64,000 nt of DNA from an uncultured Clostridia bacterium (GTDB taxonomy: Bacteria > Bacillota > Clostridia > UMGS1883): assembly GCA_947589005.1 (NCBI GenBank), contig CANPZO010000007.1, forward strand, positions 1 to 64,000. Reading direction: 5' to 3'. Shown piece by piece: positions 10,455 to 20,375 of the stretch. The notes below the pieces were generated by a model. It ran no database searches and was not told the origin of the DNA. It worked only from the letters and a program-made list of their open reading frames with translations. The position numbers and the translations under genes were made by a program. Numbering within the stretch: position 1 is the stretch's first letter; every line of letters starts with the position of its first letter.

Positions 10455-10748
10455 ATGACAAAAAGAAAAAGGCCGGGGGTGAAGTTCTGCATCGTGTGCG
10501 GCAGAAAAATACCCGAGTGCAGCAACCGGCACAAAATATGCAGCGAACGCTGCGCGAAAAAGAGAAAAAATCTCGCCAGAAACGGGATGGCGGCGCCTTA
10601 TGAGTACGCAACGGAGCCTCCTATCACATATTACTCTCTGGGCGAAATCCAGAGAAGGGCCAGAGCCATGGGGTTGAGCTACGGCCAGTATATGAGCAGG
10701 ATATACAACGGAGGAATGAGCTTTGAAGGGATACAAAAGGCTAATTGA
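10455..10748 (+). CDS. Small phage protein with a zinc-finger-like Cys motif
   Basis: CIVCGRKIPECSNRHKICSERCAKKRK; overlaps terminase start. Confidence 0.55.
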   Translation: MTKRKRPGVKFCIVCGRKIPECSNRHKICSERCAKKRKNLARNGMAAPYEYATEPPITYYSLGEIQRRARAMGLSYGQYMSRIYNGGMSFEGIQKAN

Positions 10749-12288
10749 CGAATACTTCGAGAGGTGCATGGGAGAGGAGCGAGAGGGAAAAAACGGCGAA
10801 AATATAAGAGTGAACTCCAAGCCGCCCACCCTTACGGGACTGGCGCTGGCGTTAGGCTTCAACAGCAAGGCCGAGCTGATGAAATTCGGCAGGAGCAAAA
10901 GAGGAAAGGAGTTAGTCGAGAACGCCAGACTGAAAATAGAAAATTACAACGAGGAAAAGCTGTTCGAAAAGGACTTTGCCAGAAGCGCCATTTTCAATCT
11001 CACCAACGCAAGAGAGGATCAGGCGGCGGAAGAGGAAAGGGAGACGGGCATGAAAATACCGGCGGAGCTGGTAGGCTCGGCCTTTGTGGATCTTTACAGG
11101 GACATCGCCGCGGAAGGGCACGGAGAGTACGTGCTTAAGGGCGGCCGTGGCAGCACGAAATCTTCTTTTGTGGCGCTGGTCATCATTGAAAGGCTCATGA
11201 GACGGGAGGACGAGCACGCCGCCGCCATGCGTCAGGTGGGGGCCACCCTCCGGGACAGCGTTTACGCGAGGCTGTGCTGGGCCATCAACGTACTGGGGCT
11301 GGAAAACGAGTTCGAGTGCAGACTTATGCCGCCGGAGATAATCAGGAAAAGCACAAAACAGAAAATATATTTCAGGGGCGCGGACGACCCCTCAAAGCTC
11401 AAGTCGCTGACGCCGTCCTTCGGACACATAGGTATGCTGTGGCTGGAGGAGCTGGACCAGTTCGGCGGAGAGGCCCAGGTCAGGAGCATCGAGCAGAGCC
11501 TGCTACGGGGCGGGGAGGGGCTGGTGTTTAAAACCTTTAATCCTCCGCTTTCGAGAAACAACTGGGCCAACAGGTACGCCGCCATGCCGAAAAAGAACCG
11601 CATGGTGCATCACAGCACCTATCTGGACGTGCCGGCCCAATGGCTGGGAAGCCGCTTCATAGAGGAGGCGGAGTTCCTGAAGGAGACAAATCCGACGGCC
11701 TATGCTCACGAGTATCTGGGCGAGTGCGTGGACTGCGGCGGGCTGGTGTTTGAAAATCTCACCGTCAGGGATATAAGCGATGAGGAGATAAGCGGCTTTG
11801 AACGTATTTACAACGGCATAGACTGGGGCTGGTACCCGGACCCCTTCAGATTTTGCCGCTGCGCCTATATCGCCGGAGAAAGGCGGCTGTTCATATTTGA
11901 CGAAATAAGCGGCAACAAGCTGTCGAACGGGGATATCGCGGAAAGGCTAAGGGAAAAGGGCATAGGCGGCGGGGACAGGATAACCGCGGACAGCGCGGGC
12001 GAGGGCCCCAAGAGCATCGAGGACTTAAAGTCGGCGGGCTTTATGATAAGGGGAGCGGTTAAGGGCCCGGGGAGCGTGGAGTATTCCATGAAGTGGCTTT
12101 GCGGGCTGAGAGAGATAGTGGTGGACGGACGGCGCTGTCCCAACGCCGCCAGGGAATTTGCGGAGTACGAATTTGAACGGGACAGGGACGGTCAGGTCAT
12201 GGGCGGTTATCCCGACCGTGACAACCACAGCATCGACGCGGTGCGCTACGCCATGGAGGAGGTTTGGCGGAAAAGAGGGATAAAGTAG
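10723..12288 (+). CDS. Phage terminase: gp3-type small subunit-like N-terminus fused to PBSX-type large subunit
   Basis: N-term PPTLTGLALALGFNSKAELMKF...ARLKIENYNEEKLF...AIFNLTN; Walker A LKGGRGSTKSS; Walker B MLWLEELDQF; nuclease-like IDWGWYPDP and NHSIDAVRYA. Confidence 0.85.
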   Translation: MKGYKRLIDEYFERCMGEEREGKNGENIRVNSKPPTLTGLALALGFNSKAELMKFGRSKRGKELVENARLKIENYNEEKLFEKDFARSAIFNLTNAREDQAAEEERETGMKIPAELVGSAFVDLYRDIAAEGHGEYVLKGGRGSTKSSFVALVIIERLMRREDEHAAAMRQVGATLRDSVYARLCWAINVLGLENEFECRLMPPEIIRKSTKQKIYFRGADDPSKLKSLTPSFGHIGMLWLEELDQFGGEAQVRSIEQSLLRGGEGLVFKTFNPPLSRNNWANRYAAMPKKNRMVHHSTYLDVPAQWLGSRFIEEAEFLKETNPTAYAHEYLGECVDCGGLVFENLTVRDISDEEISGFERIYNGIDWGWYPDPFRFCRCAYIAGERRLFIFDEISGNKLSNGDIAERLREKGIGGGDRITADSAGEGPKSIEDLKSAGFMIRGAVKGPGSVEYSMKWLCGLREIVVDGRRCPNAAREFAEYEFERDRDGQVMGGYPDRDNHSIDAVRYAMEEVWRKRGIK

Positions 12289-12356
12289 GGCGAGGAGTTA
12301 CGGCCGCAAGGCCGATATGTAAAAAAAGACGGGAAAAATAAACGAGGAGGGAACTT

Positions 12357-13631
12357 ATGTTTTGGAAAAAACGTGAGGAAAACGTACCCGCGGGAAGGGT
12401 GAGCACCGGAGCCATGGACGAGGCCCGGCGGAGATGGAGGTCAATGTATCTCAGCACGAAGGGGCTCCGTCTGCCGGCGGCGGTGGCCGGAGAACTGGCC
12501 CGGCTCACCACTGCGGAAATGAAGGTGAGCATTGGGGGCAGAGACGGAAAATTCCTGGAAAAAACGCTGAACCCCCTGATGGGCAGGCTGCGGCGGGAGC
12601 TGGAATACGGTCTGGCCGAGGGCAGTCTTGTGTTTAAGCCTTATTACGACGGGCGGGAGCTGAGGATTGACGTTGTTAAGGGAGACTGCTTCCGCCCGAC
12701 GGCCTGGGACAGCGGCGGCGCCGTGACGGGGGCGGTGTTCGTACAGGAGATAAAAAAGGAGGACGGCTACTATGTGAGAGAGGAAAGGCACAGTCTGGGA
12801 GACGGGGCCTACCGCATAGAAAACGCCGCCTTCAAGTGCCGTATCCCCGGAGAGGCGGGCAGGAGCATCCCGCTCCACGAGGTGGAGGAGTGGAAGGACA
12901 TGGCGGAGAGCCTTGTCATAGAAAATGTAAACAGGCCGCTTTTCGGATTTTTCCGCACGCCGTCGGCTAACACGACGGACCCCGGGTCGCCCTTGGGAGT
13001 ATCGGTTTTTGCCGGAGCGGAGGAGCTGATGGAGGACGCGGACAGGCTGTACAAAAACCTGCTGTGGGAGTTCGAGAGCGGCAAGCGGCGGCTGTACGTG
13101 GACGTTACGGCCTTTGAGCGCGACCCGAAGGGACGGCCCAAGCTGCCCGACACGGAGCTGTTCAGGACCATAGACGTTAATGACAGCGGCTTTTTCAGCG
13201 AGTGGTCGCCGGAGCTGCGGAACGGGGCCATTCAGTCGGGACTTAATACGGTGCTCCAGAGGGTGGAGTTCAACTGCGGGCTGGCTTACGGTACGGTGTC
13301 TCAGCCCTCCTATGTGGAAAAGACGGCGGAGGAGATAAGGTCGTCAAAGCAGCGGAGCTACTGCTTTGTGAAGGACCTTCAGCGGGAGCTGGAAAAGGCC
13401 CTCAGAGAGCTTATAGACGCTTTGAGCGTGTGGGCGGAGCTGTACGGACTGGTGGAAAATGGCGAGTATGAGTGCGGCTTCGAGTTCGACGACAGCATTG
13501 TGGCAGACCGCCGAACGGAGTACGAGGAGAGGGTGCGGCTCACGGAACTGGGCGTGCTCAGACCCTGGGAGCTCCGCGCCTGGTATCTGGGCGAGACCGA
13601 GACTATGGCGAGGGAGGCCCTCGGCGAGTGA
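12357..13631 (+). CDS. Phage portal protein (SPP1 gp6-like)
   Basis: Position after terminase; SPP1-portal-like layout (YLSTKGLRLPAAVAGELARLTTAEMKVSIGG). Confidence 0.75.
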   Translation: MFWKKREENVPAGRVSTGAMDEARRRWRSMYLSTKGLRLPAAVAGELARLTTAEMKVSIGGRDGKFLEKTLNPLMGRLRRELEYGLAEGSLVFKPYYDGRELRIDVVKGDCFRPTAWDSGGAVTGAVFVQEIKKEDGYYVREERHSLGDGAYRIENAAFKCRIPGEAGRSIPLHEVEEWKDMAESLVIENVNRPLFGFFRTPSANTTDPGSPLGVSVFAGAEELMEDADRLYKNLLWEFESGKRRLYVDVTAFERDPKGRPKLPDTELFRTIDVNDSGFFSEWSPELRNGAIQSGLNTVLQRVEFNCGLAYGTVSQPSYVEKTAEEIRSSKQRSYCFVKDLQRELEKALRELIDALSVWAELYGLVENGEYECGFEFDDSIVADRRTEYEERVRLTELGVLRPWELRAWYLGETETMAREALGE

Positions 13632-13951
13632 AAAAGATAAGGATATTCAGCTATGACAGGGCGGCGGGGGCATACAGCTTCGCCGACTACAACTGCACGG
13701 TCGTTCTTCATGACGGACAGGAGCCGGAAAGCGGTGGGACTTACCGCAAAAACGGAGGCAGCGTCAGGATAATGACAAGTAAGGACGTTGCCGTGAGGCC
13801 GGGAGACTGGCTTTCTCTGGACACGGGACGCGACAGGCCGGATAAGGACAGGGACAGGCTGGTCACCGAGGTAAGGGACAACAGAAGGGGCGGACTGCCC
13901 CATTGGAGGCTGATATTAGATGGCAGGGCCGGAGTTAGAGTTAACTCTTAA
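13628..13951 (+). CDS. Putative phage minor capsid / head-completion protein
   Basis: GTG start overlapping portal stop (gtga); in frame with ORF 13472..13951; position upstream of a Minor_capsid_2-like gene. Confidence 0.5.
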   Translation: MKKIRIFSYDRAAGAYSFADYNCTVVLHDGQEPESGGTYRKNGGSVRIMTSKDVAVRPGDWLSLDTGRDRPDKDRDRLVTEVRDNRRGGLPHWRLILDGRAGVRVNS

Positions 13952-14282
13952 TCCCACGGAGAACATACTGCGGAAGAGGGGACTGGACAAGGGCGGCGCG
14001 GTGCAAAGGGCGGTGGATAAAGCGGTCATCGACCTATGCGAGCCATATGTCCCCTTTGACACAGGAGCTTTGAAGGAAAGCCCAAAAACCTGTTCCTCGC
14101 CGGGAAAGGTGGTCTACGGTATGCCCTATGCCCGAAAGCAATACTACGAAAACAAGGGCGACGGCGGCCTGAGAGGAGCGAGGTGGTTCGAGCGCATGAA
14201 GGCGGACCATATGGGCGACATAGTCGAAATAGCCGAGGAAACGATGAAAAAAAGCGGCGGGCAAAAGGGCGCGGCGAACTGA
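13920..14282 (+). CDS. Phage minor capsid protein (Minor_capsid_2-like)
   Basis: YVPFDTGALKES...YGMPYARKQYYENKGDGGLRGARWFERMKADH. Confidence 0.65.
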   Translation: MAGPELELTLNPTENILRKRGLDKGGAVQRAVDKAVIDLCEPYVPFDTGALKESPKTCSSPGKVVYGMPYARKQYYENKGDGGLRGARWFERMKADHMGDIVEIAEETMKKSGGQKGAAN

Positions 14283-14297
14283 AAAAGGGAGGAAAAT

Positions 14298-14618
14298 ATG
14301 AAATTTACGTTTGAAAATTTTTCGAGAGAGGTGGACAACATGGACGTGGCCGTGGTAAAGCGTTATGAGAGCTGCCTTGAGGACTTTTATAAAAGGGTGG
14401 CGGGCATAGATATGAAAAAGAAGGCCAGCGGCATATACGGCGACATATGCGCTGCCGGCGAGGCCATGATGGACGGCTTTTTCGGCGAGGGCGCGGCACG
14501 GGAAATGTTCGGCGAGAGCCAGAGCGTCAGAAAGGTCATGGAGGCGGTCTGCGGGCTCAACGGCTATATGAACGACGTGAGCGGGGTCGTTGACGGCATG
14601 AGGAGATTGGGAGCGTGA
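14298..14618 (+). CDS. Phage protein, possible tail assembly chaperone
   Basis: Small helical ORF overlapping the next ORF by gtga. Confidence 0.4.
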   Translation: MKFTFENFSREVDNMDVAVVKRYESCLEDFYKRVAGIDMKKKASGIYGDICAAGEAMMDGFFGEGAAREMFGESQSVRKVMEAVCGLNGYMNDVSGVVDGMRRLGA

Positions 14619-15157
14619 GCATCCTGACCCGCGGACTGCCGGAGTTTGTGGTCTGCCGGGGAGAGAGATATGAGATAGAAACAGACTTCCGGGTCTGGAT
14701 AGATTTTTACGAGCGGGCCCGGGAGCGGGATATACCGGGGATGCTTAAGGTGTACCGCCGTCTGCCGCCCTCGCTGAGCGAGGCGCTGGAGCTGGCGGCG
14801 GAGTTCGGCCGGGGAGGAGCCCTGCCCTACGGAAGCGGACATAGGGGCGGCCGCGCCCTGCTGGATTACGAGGCCGACGCGGGACTCATATACGCGGCCT
14901 TTATGGGTGAGTACGGCATCGACCTCTGTGAGGCAAGGCTCCACTGGTACAAGTTCTGCGCTCTGCTGGCAGGTCTTGGGGAGGGTCGGGCCCTTTCCAG
15001 GGTGATGGCCATCAGGGGCATGGACCCGTCGGCCCAGACCGACAGCGGACGCAGAAGCGAGCTGCGGAGGCTCCAGAGGATATACGCCTGTCCGGACAGG
15101 CGCAGCCTTGAGGAGCGGGACGCGGACGCGGCGGCGGTCCTCGGTAAGTTTTATTGA
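14615..15157 (+). CDS. Bacteriophage Gp15-like protein (possible tail assembly chaperone)
   Basis: Gp15-like features: ETDFRVWIDFYERA, LLDYEADAGLIYAAFMGEYGIDL, LHWYKFCALLAGL. Confidence 0.6.
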   Translation: MSILTRGLPEFVVCRGERYEIETDFRVWIDFYERARERDIPGMLKVYRRLPPSLSEALELAAEFGRGGALPYGSGHRGGRALLDYEADAGLIYAAFMGEYGIDLCEARLHWYKFCALLAGLGEGRALSRVMAIRGMDPSAQTDSGRRSELRRLQRIYACPDRRSLEERDADAAAVLGKFY

Positions 15158-15206
15158 CGTATGGCAGGGAGGGTGGGATAAAAATATTTTGGAAGGAGGG
15201 AAAATA

Positions 15207-15596
15207 ATGGACAGAAAATTTTTGGAGGAAAAGGGCCTCGACGAGGAGGCCATCGACGAGATAATCGCCGAGCATGAGAAGCTAATGGACGAGCTTCGGG
15301 TTGAAATGGAGGCCAAAATCTCCGAAAAGGAGGAAGAGATGGAGGAGCTCCGCAGGGACTTCGACATCGACAGAGAGCTGACCGGACTGGGAGCCAGAAA
15401 CCATAAGGCGGTAAAGGCCCTGCTCGACAAGGAGGCTCTCAGAACGGGCGACCCCGAGGAGCTCGTAAAACAGCTGGAAAAGATACGCCGTGAAAACGGA
15501 TATCTTTTTGCCGGCTCGAATACCCCCGTGGCCACCGGCCCTACCGCGCCCAGAACCGAAAAGAGCTTCGGGTTTAAGTTTACGGGGGTAAGATGA
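15207..15596 (+). CDS. Phage scaffold protein (GP20-like)
   Basis: Helical charged N-term, LTGLGARNHKAVKALLD motif; immediately before capsid gene; ATG 15207 after ggagggaaaata. Confidence 0.75.
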   Translation: MDRKFLEEKGLDEEAIDEIIAEHEKLMDELRVEMEAKISEKEEEMEELRRDFDIDRELTGLGARNHKAVKALLDKEALRTGDPEELVKQLEKIRRENGYLFAGSNTPVATGPTAPRTEKSFGFKFTGVR

Positions 15597-15676
15597 GGGA
15601 CGGCCGACGTCCCCAAATCGGCGGCGGGCCTTAAGCGACCCACGGCCGGCCATGAAAAACGAAAGGAGTAAAAATT

Positions 15677-16561
15677 ATGGCAGCACTTAACTATGCGACC
15701 GAATACGCGGGCAGTCTTGCCCAGGCGTATCCCTATGTGCTCAACTTCGGCGCTCTCTACAATACGGAGAACGATCAGCGTTACCGCTGGGTAAACGCTA
15801 AAACCATCGAGATACCCAGCATTACCACCACCGGCAGGGTGGACGGCGACAGGGACACCATCGCGACGGCAAAGCGCAACTATGACAACGCCTGGGAAAT
15901 GAAGACCCTTACTCACCACCGCAAGTGGAGCACTCTCGTACATCCCATGGACATAGACGAGACAAATATGACCGCGTCTATCAGCAACATAACTCAGGTG
16001 TACAACGAGGAGCACAAGTTCCCCGAAATGGACGCCTATACCGTATCGGAGATATACAAGCTCTGGACAACGGACGGCAATACCGCCGACACCACCGTGC
16101 TCAAGGCGACAAACGTGCTTTCGGTATTTGACAAAATGATGGAGGCCATGGACGAGGCCAGAGTCCCCGCCAAGGGAAGGATACTTTACGTGACCCCCGC
16201 GGTAAAGACCCTGATCAAAAACGCGAACCAGCTTTCTCACGTCATTAACAACGGCGACGCCAAGGTGGACCGCAGCGTGGCGGACCTGGACAGCGTGGAG
16301 ATAGTGGCCGTGCCCAAGAACCTGATGAAAACCTCCTACGACTTCACGGAGGGTTGGAAGGTCGGCGGAGATGCCAAGCAGATAAATATGCTGCTCATCC
16401 ATCCCAGCGCGGTCATAACTCCCGAAAAGTACACCTTTGCCCGTCTGGACGAGCCCAGCGCCGGAAGCGAGGGCAAGTACATATACTTTGAGGAAAGCTA
16501 TGACGGGGTGTTCATCCTCAACAAGAGAATGGGCGGAGTGGCCTTTAACACGGAGGCTTGA
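15677..16561 (+). CDS. Phage major capsid protein
   Basis: Follows scaffold; HK97-fold-like features (WVNAKTIEIPSITTTG, ILYVTPAVKTLIKN). Confidence 0.8.
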   Translation: MAALNYATEYAGSLAQAYPYVLNFGALYNTENDQRYRWVNAKTIEIPSITTTGRVDGDRDTIATAKRNYDNAWEMKTLTHHRKWSTLVHPMDIDETNMTASISNITQVYNEEHKFPEMDAYTVSEIYKLWTTDGNTADTTVLKATNVLSVFDKMMEAMDEARVPAKGRILYVTPAVKTLIKNANQLSHVINNGDAKVDRSVADLDSVEIVAVPKNLMKTSYDFTEGWKVGGDAKQINMLLIHPSAVITPEKYTFARLDEPSAGSEGKYIYFEESYDGVFILNKRMGGVAFNTEA

Positions 16562-16564
16562 GCC

Positions 16565-16921
16565 ATGAGCTACGAGGAGTATCTGGAAAGATACACCGGA
16601 GCGGAGCCTGTGCCGGAGCGGGAATTCGGCTTTTACTGCGAAAAGGCGGGCAGGCTCATAGACAGCTTCACCTTCGGGCGCGGGTCGGAGTCGGAGCTGG
16701 AGGAGGTGGCTTACGCCCAAGCGGAGCTGATACAGTATCTCTATGAAAACAGCGGAAGGAGAGGCGTGGTCAGCGAGAGCAACGACGGCCTGAGCGTAAC
16801 CTATGCCGACGGCGGCTCCGAGGTCTCGGACGCCAGAGACATTGTGAAGCAGTGGCTCGGCGGTACCGGCCTTATGTACGCCGGAGTGGAGATGGGAGAG
16901 AGCTGCGATGGCGGTTATTGA
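16565..16921 (+). CDS. Head-tail connector / DNA packaging protein
   Basis: Size, position, helical gp6-like sequence. Confidence 0.5.
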   Translation: MSYEEYLERYTGAEPVPEREFGFYCEKAGRLIDSFTFGRGSESELEEVAYAQAELIQYLYENSGRRGVVSESNDGLSVTYADGGSEVSDARDIVKQWLGGTGLMYAGVEMGESCDGGY

Positions 16922-17324
16922 CAGTGTGAGGCGGTTTTTCGCGGAGTGCCCGCTGCTTGAGGACGGCTGTATAAACGTGAATTATCTGGGAGCAAAAAAA
17001 GCGGATTACAGCATAGAGAGCGTTCCGTCGGAGCCTGTGGTGCGCCGGTACGTGGACGGGGGCGAGCTGAGACAGTACGTCTTTGTTTTCGCCTCCCGTG
17101 AATACTACGACGAGGACATGGAGGACAATTCCCACACCGCCGGTTTTTATGAGGAGCTGGCGGCATGGATAGAGGACAGCGGCAAAAATGGGAGGCTGCC
17201 TGTGCTGACCGGCGGAAAGGCCCTTGCCATGGAGGTCATGTCCGGCGGCTATGTCCTGTCGGAAAAGGCCGGAACCGCCAGATACCAGATGCAGCTTAGG
17301 CTGATATACAAAAAGGAGGAGTAA
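16908..17324 (+). CDS. Phage minor capsid 3-like / tail terminator
   Basis: Position between connector and tail tube; ends GTARYQMQLRLIYKKEE. Confidence 0.5.
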   Translation: MAVIDSVRRFFAECPLLEDGCINVNYLGAKKADYSIESVPSEPVVRRYVDGGELRQYVFVFASREYYDEDMEDNSHTAGFYEELAAWIEDSGKNGRLPVLTGGKALAMEVMSGGYVLSEKAGTARYQMQLRLIYKKEE

Positions 17325-17326
17325 AT

Positions 17327-17788
17327 ATGGCACTGGTAAAACGCTGTGAGAAGCTGGCGTTCATGAATGTGGACGGAACTTATCACAGAATGACTAATTT
17401 TACGGAGATAGCCGTGGAGAAAAACCCCAGGGAATACTCCCGGCAGTACGTGGACGAGGAGTTTGAACGCTCCAGCATTGTGGGCTACAGCACGGCGGTA
17501 AGCTACAGCTTCGACTACGACAACGAGAACAAGGTCCACAACCTCATAAAGAAGATAACGGACAAGGAACTGCTTGCGGACGAGGCCGTCGTGGAGATAG
17601 TTATGGTGGATATCGATAATACCGAGGGCAAAAATCAGGCGGTGAGCCGCCGTTGGAGCGTTATACCCGAGACCGAGGGCAACAGTACCGACGCCTACAC
17701 CTACAGCGGAAGCTTCCGCGCCAACGGCCCTGCCGCGGATGTCAAGGCGGTATCCGCCGACGGCTGGAAAACCATAACGGTTGAGTAA
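17327..17788 (+). CDS. Phage major tail tube protein
   Basis: Tail-tube-like size, position, repeated beta segments. Confidence 0.65.
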   Translation: MALVKRCEKLAFMNVDGTYHRMTNFTEIAVEKNPREYSRQYVDEEFERSSIVGYSTAVSYSFDYDNENKVHNLIKKITDKELLADEAVVEIVMVDIDNTEGKNQAVSRRWSVIPETEGNSTDAYTYSGSFRANGPAADVKAVSADGWKTITVE

Positions 17789-17817
17789 GCGGGACGCCCG
17801 TAAGCGGAGGTGAGGCT

Positions 17818-19524
17818 ATGGCGGGAGACGGAAGTATCGTCATAAATACCGAGCTCGACACCGGAGGTCTGGAAAAAGGGCTGGACAGGCTCAAGGAGCT
17901 GGTCAAAAGCCGGTCCGCCGACGCCGGTGACAGTCTCGGCGGAATATTCGACGGCCTTGAGTCGGCGCTTAAGGGTATCTCGGTGACCGAGGGGATAGGA
18001 AAGCTCATCGACAGCGCGAAGGACGCGCTGGTGGGCGGCGCGGCGGAGCTCAGCTCCGCCGCCGGCCTGACCGCGAGGGACGCGGCAGAGGGCCTCGGCG
18101 CGGGTGATGATAATTTCAGAAAAGGCGGGAGCGGCCTTGCGGCGGCCGCCGCCGAGGGTCTTTCATCGGGGGAAAACGCTCTTGACGCCGCCGGAAGCTC
18201 GGCGGCGGAGAGCGCGGCCTCGGCCATGAATGTGCCCGGAAATTTCCTTTCCGTGGGGCTGAACCTCATAAACGCCCTGAGAAACGGTTTGGCCTCCGGC
18301 GCCGCCGCCCTCTATGCCAAGGCGTCGGAAATCGCCGGAAGGGTCACGGCTCTGGTAAAGGGCGTGTTCAAGATACATTCTCCCTCGGCGGTGTTCAGAG
18401 ATGACATCGGTAAGATGCTGATGCTGGGCCTGCGGGACGGTATCTTGAACAATTCCGAGGCGGTGCTGGCGGCAACGGAGGCTCTGGCGGAGGATATGCT
18501 TGAGTCGGAAAAGAGGTATCTGGCGGAGAAGAAACGGATAGACGAGCTCAACGACCAGGAGGACGAGGCCCGCCGGGTCCGCGAGTACGAAGAAAGGCTC
18601 AGCCTGGCCAAGACTCGGGAGGAAAAGGACGAGCTTATAGAGGAAGAAAGGCTCCGGCTCAGAAAGCGGGCCGACGCCAAGTATCTCGAGCAGCTCAAGT
18701 CCGCCGCTGAAAAGGAAAGGGAAATAATTGACGGGCTCAAGGAGGACATTACGGCGGCTTACAAGGACATAGCCGAGTATATAGAGAACAGTCTGGAGCC
18801 CATAGAGGAGGACCGCAGAGACCTTGAGGACAAGCTGAAAAAGTACGCCGGAAGCAGCGGCGGTCTGTACACAACGGTGATAGAGCGCAAGGACCGTGAC
18901 GACCTGGTCTATTACGGTTTGGCGGACCAGCAGAGGGCCATAGACATTCTGAACAAATACTCCTCGGCGCTCGGCGCCGCCTCGGAACGGATAAAGTCGG
19001 CCTTCGGCCCGGAAACGGCAAGGAGCTTTATGTCCGCCCTGACGGAGATGGACGTGGAGGAGGGCGCGATTTTTGCCGAAACCTTGGCGGCGGCGTCGGA
19101 CGCGGACTTTGAAAAGTACATTAAAGACTGGGGAAAGAAGAACACCCTTGCGGAGGAGATATCCCGTCAGCTTTACGGCGAAGCCTTCACCGACGCGGTG
19201 GACGACTGCACCGAGTATATGCGCAGTGAGCTGGAAAAATTGGGGCTTGAGGTGCCGGAGGGCTTTTTCGCCAGCGGCAGCCTCAGCGCAAAGGAGTTCG
19301 GCAGAGGCTTTTCCGAGGGGATAAATCAGGTCCTTGAGGAGGCGGGAGAGCTGATAAGGAGCTTCGGCGGCTTTTCGACAGCGGCGGCGGCCGGCGGGAC
19401 GCCGGTGGTGAACAACAACTATTACAGCACCTATTCCGTAAACGGAACAAGGAGCACCGCCGCGGAAAGCATCTTTGCCATGGAAGCCGCCGCCGTAATG
19501 AACAGATACAGGGGGCTGAACTGA
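17818..19524 (+). CDS. Short phage tail tape measure protein
   Basis: KGVFKIHSPSAVFRDDIGKMLMLGLRDGI typical of tape measure; long helical segment; precedes Dit. Confidence 0.75.
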   Translation: MAGDGSIVINTELDTGGLEKGLDRLKELVKSRSADAGDSLGGIFDGLESALKGISVTEGIGKLIDSAKDALVGGAAELSSAAGLTARDAAEGLGAGDDNFRKGGSGLAAAAAEGLSSGENALDAAGSSAAESAASAMNVPGNFLSVGLNLINALRNGLASGAAALYAKASEIAGRVTALVKGVFKIHSPSAVFRDDIGKMLMLGLRDGILNNSEAVLAATEALAEDMLESEKRYLAEKKRIDELNDQEDEARRVREYEERLSLAKTREEKDELIEEERLRLRKRADAKYLEQLKSAAEKEREIIDGLKEDITAAYKDIAEYIENSLEPIEEDRRDLEDKLKKYAGSSGGLYTTVIERKDRDDLVYYGLADQQRAIDILNKYSSALGAASERIKSAFGPETARSFMSALTEMDVEEGAIFAETLAAASDADFEKYIKDWGKKNTLAEEISRQLYGEAFTDAVDDCTEYMRSELEKLGLEVPEGFFASGSLSAKEFGRGFSEGINQVLEEAGELIRSFGGFSTAAAAGGTPVVNNNYYSTYSVNGTRSTAAESIFAMEAAAVMNRYRGLN

Positions 19525-20375
19525 TGGAGATAATTTTTAGAAACGCTCTGGGTGCCATAGAAATGGACGGCGGCTCCGGAACGGCGCCCTTTAAAATACT
19601 TGGCGCGGAGGGGCTGGGTTACCTGACACAAAGCGTCAAGACGACGGCCTATCCCTTCATGGCCGGACAGAGGACCCTTTCGCGCAGCCCGGGGGCGAGG
19701 CTCGTCACTCTGTCCGCCGAGGCCGCCGAGGGCGGCGCGAACTACGAAGGCACCGTGGCGGCCATCGCCCACGAAAGCGGACGGCTGGAAATAATACACG
19801 GTGAAAAAAGGGTGTACGCCGACTGCTATGTAAGCGCCCTGAACGTCACCCGGGCCAAGGGCGGAGAGTACGAAAAGTATGTGTTCCAGTTCACTTGCGA
19901 CTATCCGTATTTCCGTGACATGAACGCCGGCGCGGTGAGCCTGTTCCGGAGAAATAAGCTGGTAAAGGGGAGCTTTGTGCTGCCGAAGGTGTTTTCCGAA
20001 AGGGTCACCGGCGGAACGGTGACGGTCAAAGGCGACAGGGAGGTCTATCCTACGGTTTATGTCCGGGGACTGTCTTACGAAACGGAGTTCCCTCTTGAGC
20101 TGGAGAACACCGCCACAGGCGCAAGGCTTAAGCTGACGCTGCCGGCGGGGGAATACGAGCTGATAACCTTTGACCTGCGCAACGGAAGGATAAGCTGCGG
20201 CGAAAAGGATTTGAGCAAATATCTGGACGAGAACAGCTTCATGAGTGATTTTTACCTCTTGAAGGGCGAAAATCGCATCGAGGTCAGAGCCATGGACCTT
20301 TCGGTGAACACCTCGGCCTCGGTGAGCTGTGAAAGCGAGTATTACAGCGCGTGGGAGGACAGAGATGTGCGGTGA
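19524..20375 (+). CDS. Phage distal tail protein (Dit-like)
   Basis: Follows tape measure; Dit-like beta-rich sequence. Confidence 0.65.
   Translation: MEIIFRNALGAIEMDGGSGTAPFKILGAEGLGYLTQSVKTTAYPFMAGQRTLSRSPGARLVTLSAEAAEGGANYEGTVAAIAHESGRLEIIHGEKRVYADCYVSALNVTRAKGGEYEKYVFQFTCDYPYFRDMNAGAVSLFRRNKLVKGSFVLPKVFSERVTGGTVTVKGDREVYPTVYVRGLSYETEFPLELENTATGARLKLTLPAGEYELITFDLRNGRISCGEKDLSKYLDENSFMSDFYLLKGENRIEVRAMDLSVNTSASVSCESEYYSAWEDRDVR

Noticed and set aside
14564-16720. 718-aa minus-strand ORF opposite phage genes
   Set aside because: Antisense of well-supported phage genes; codon-bias shadow ORF with no recognisable domain
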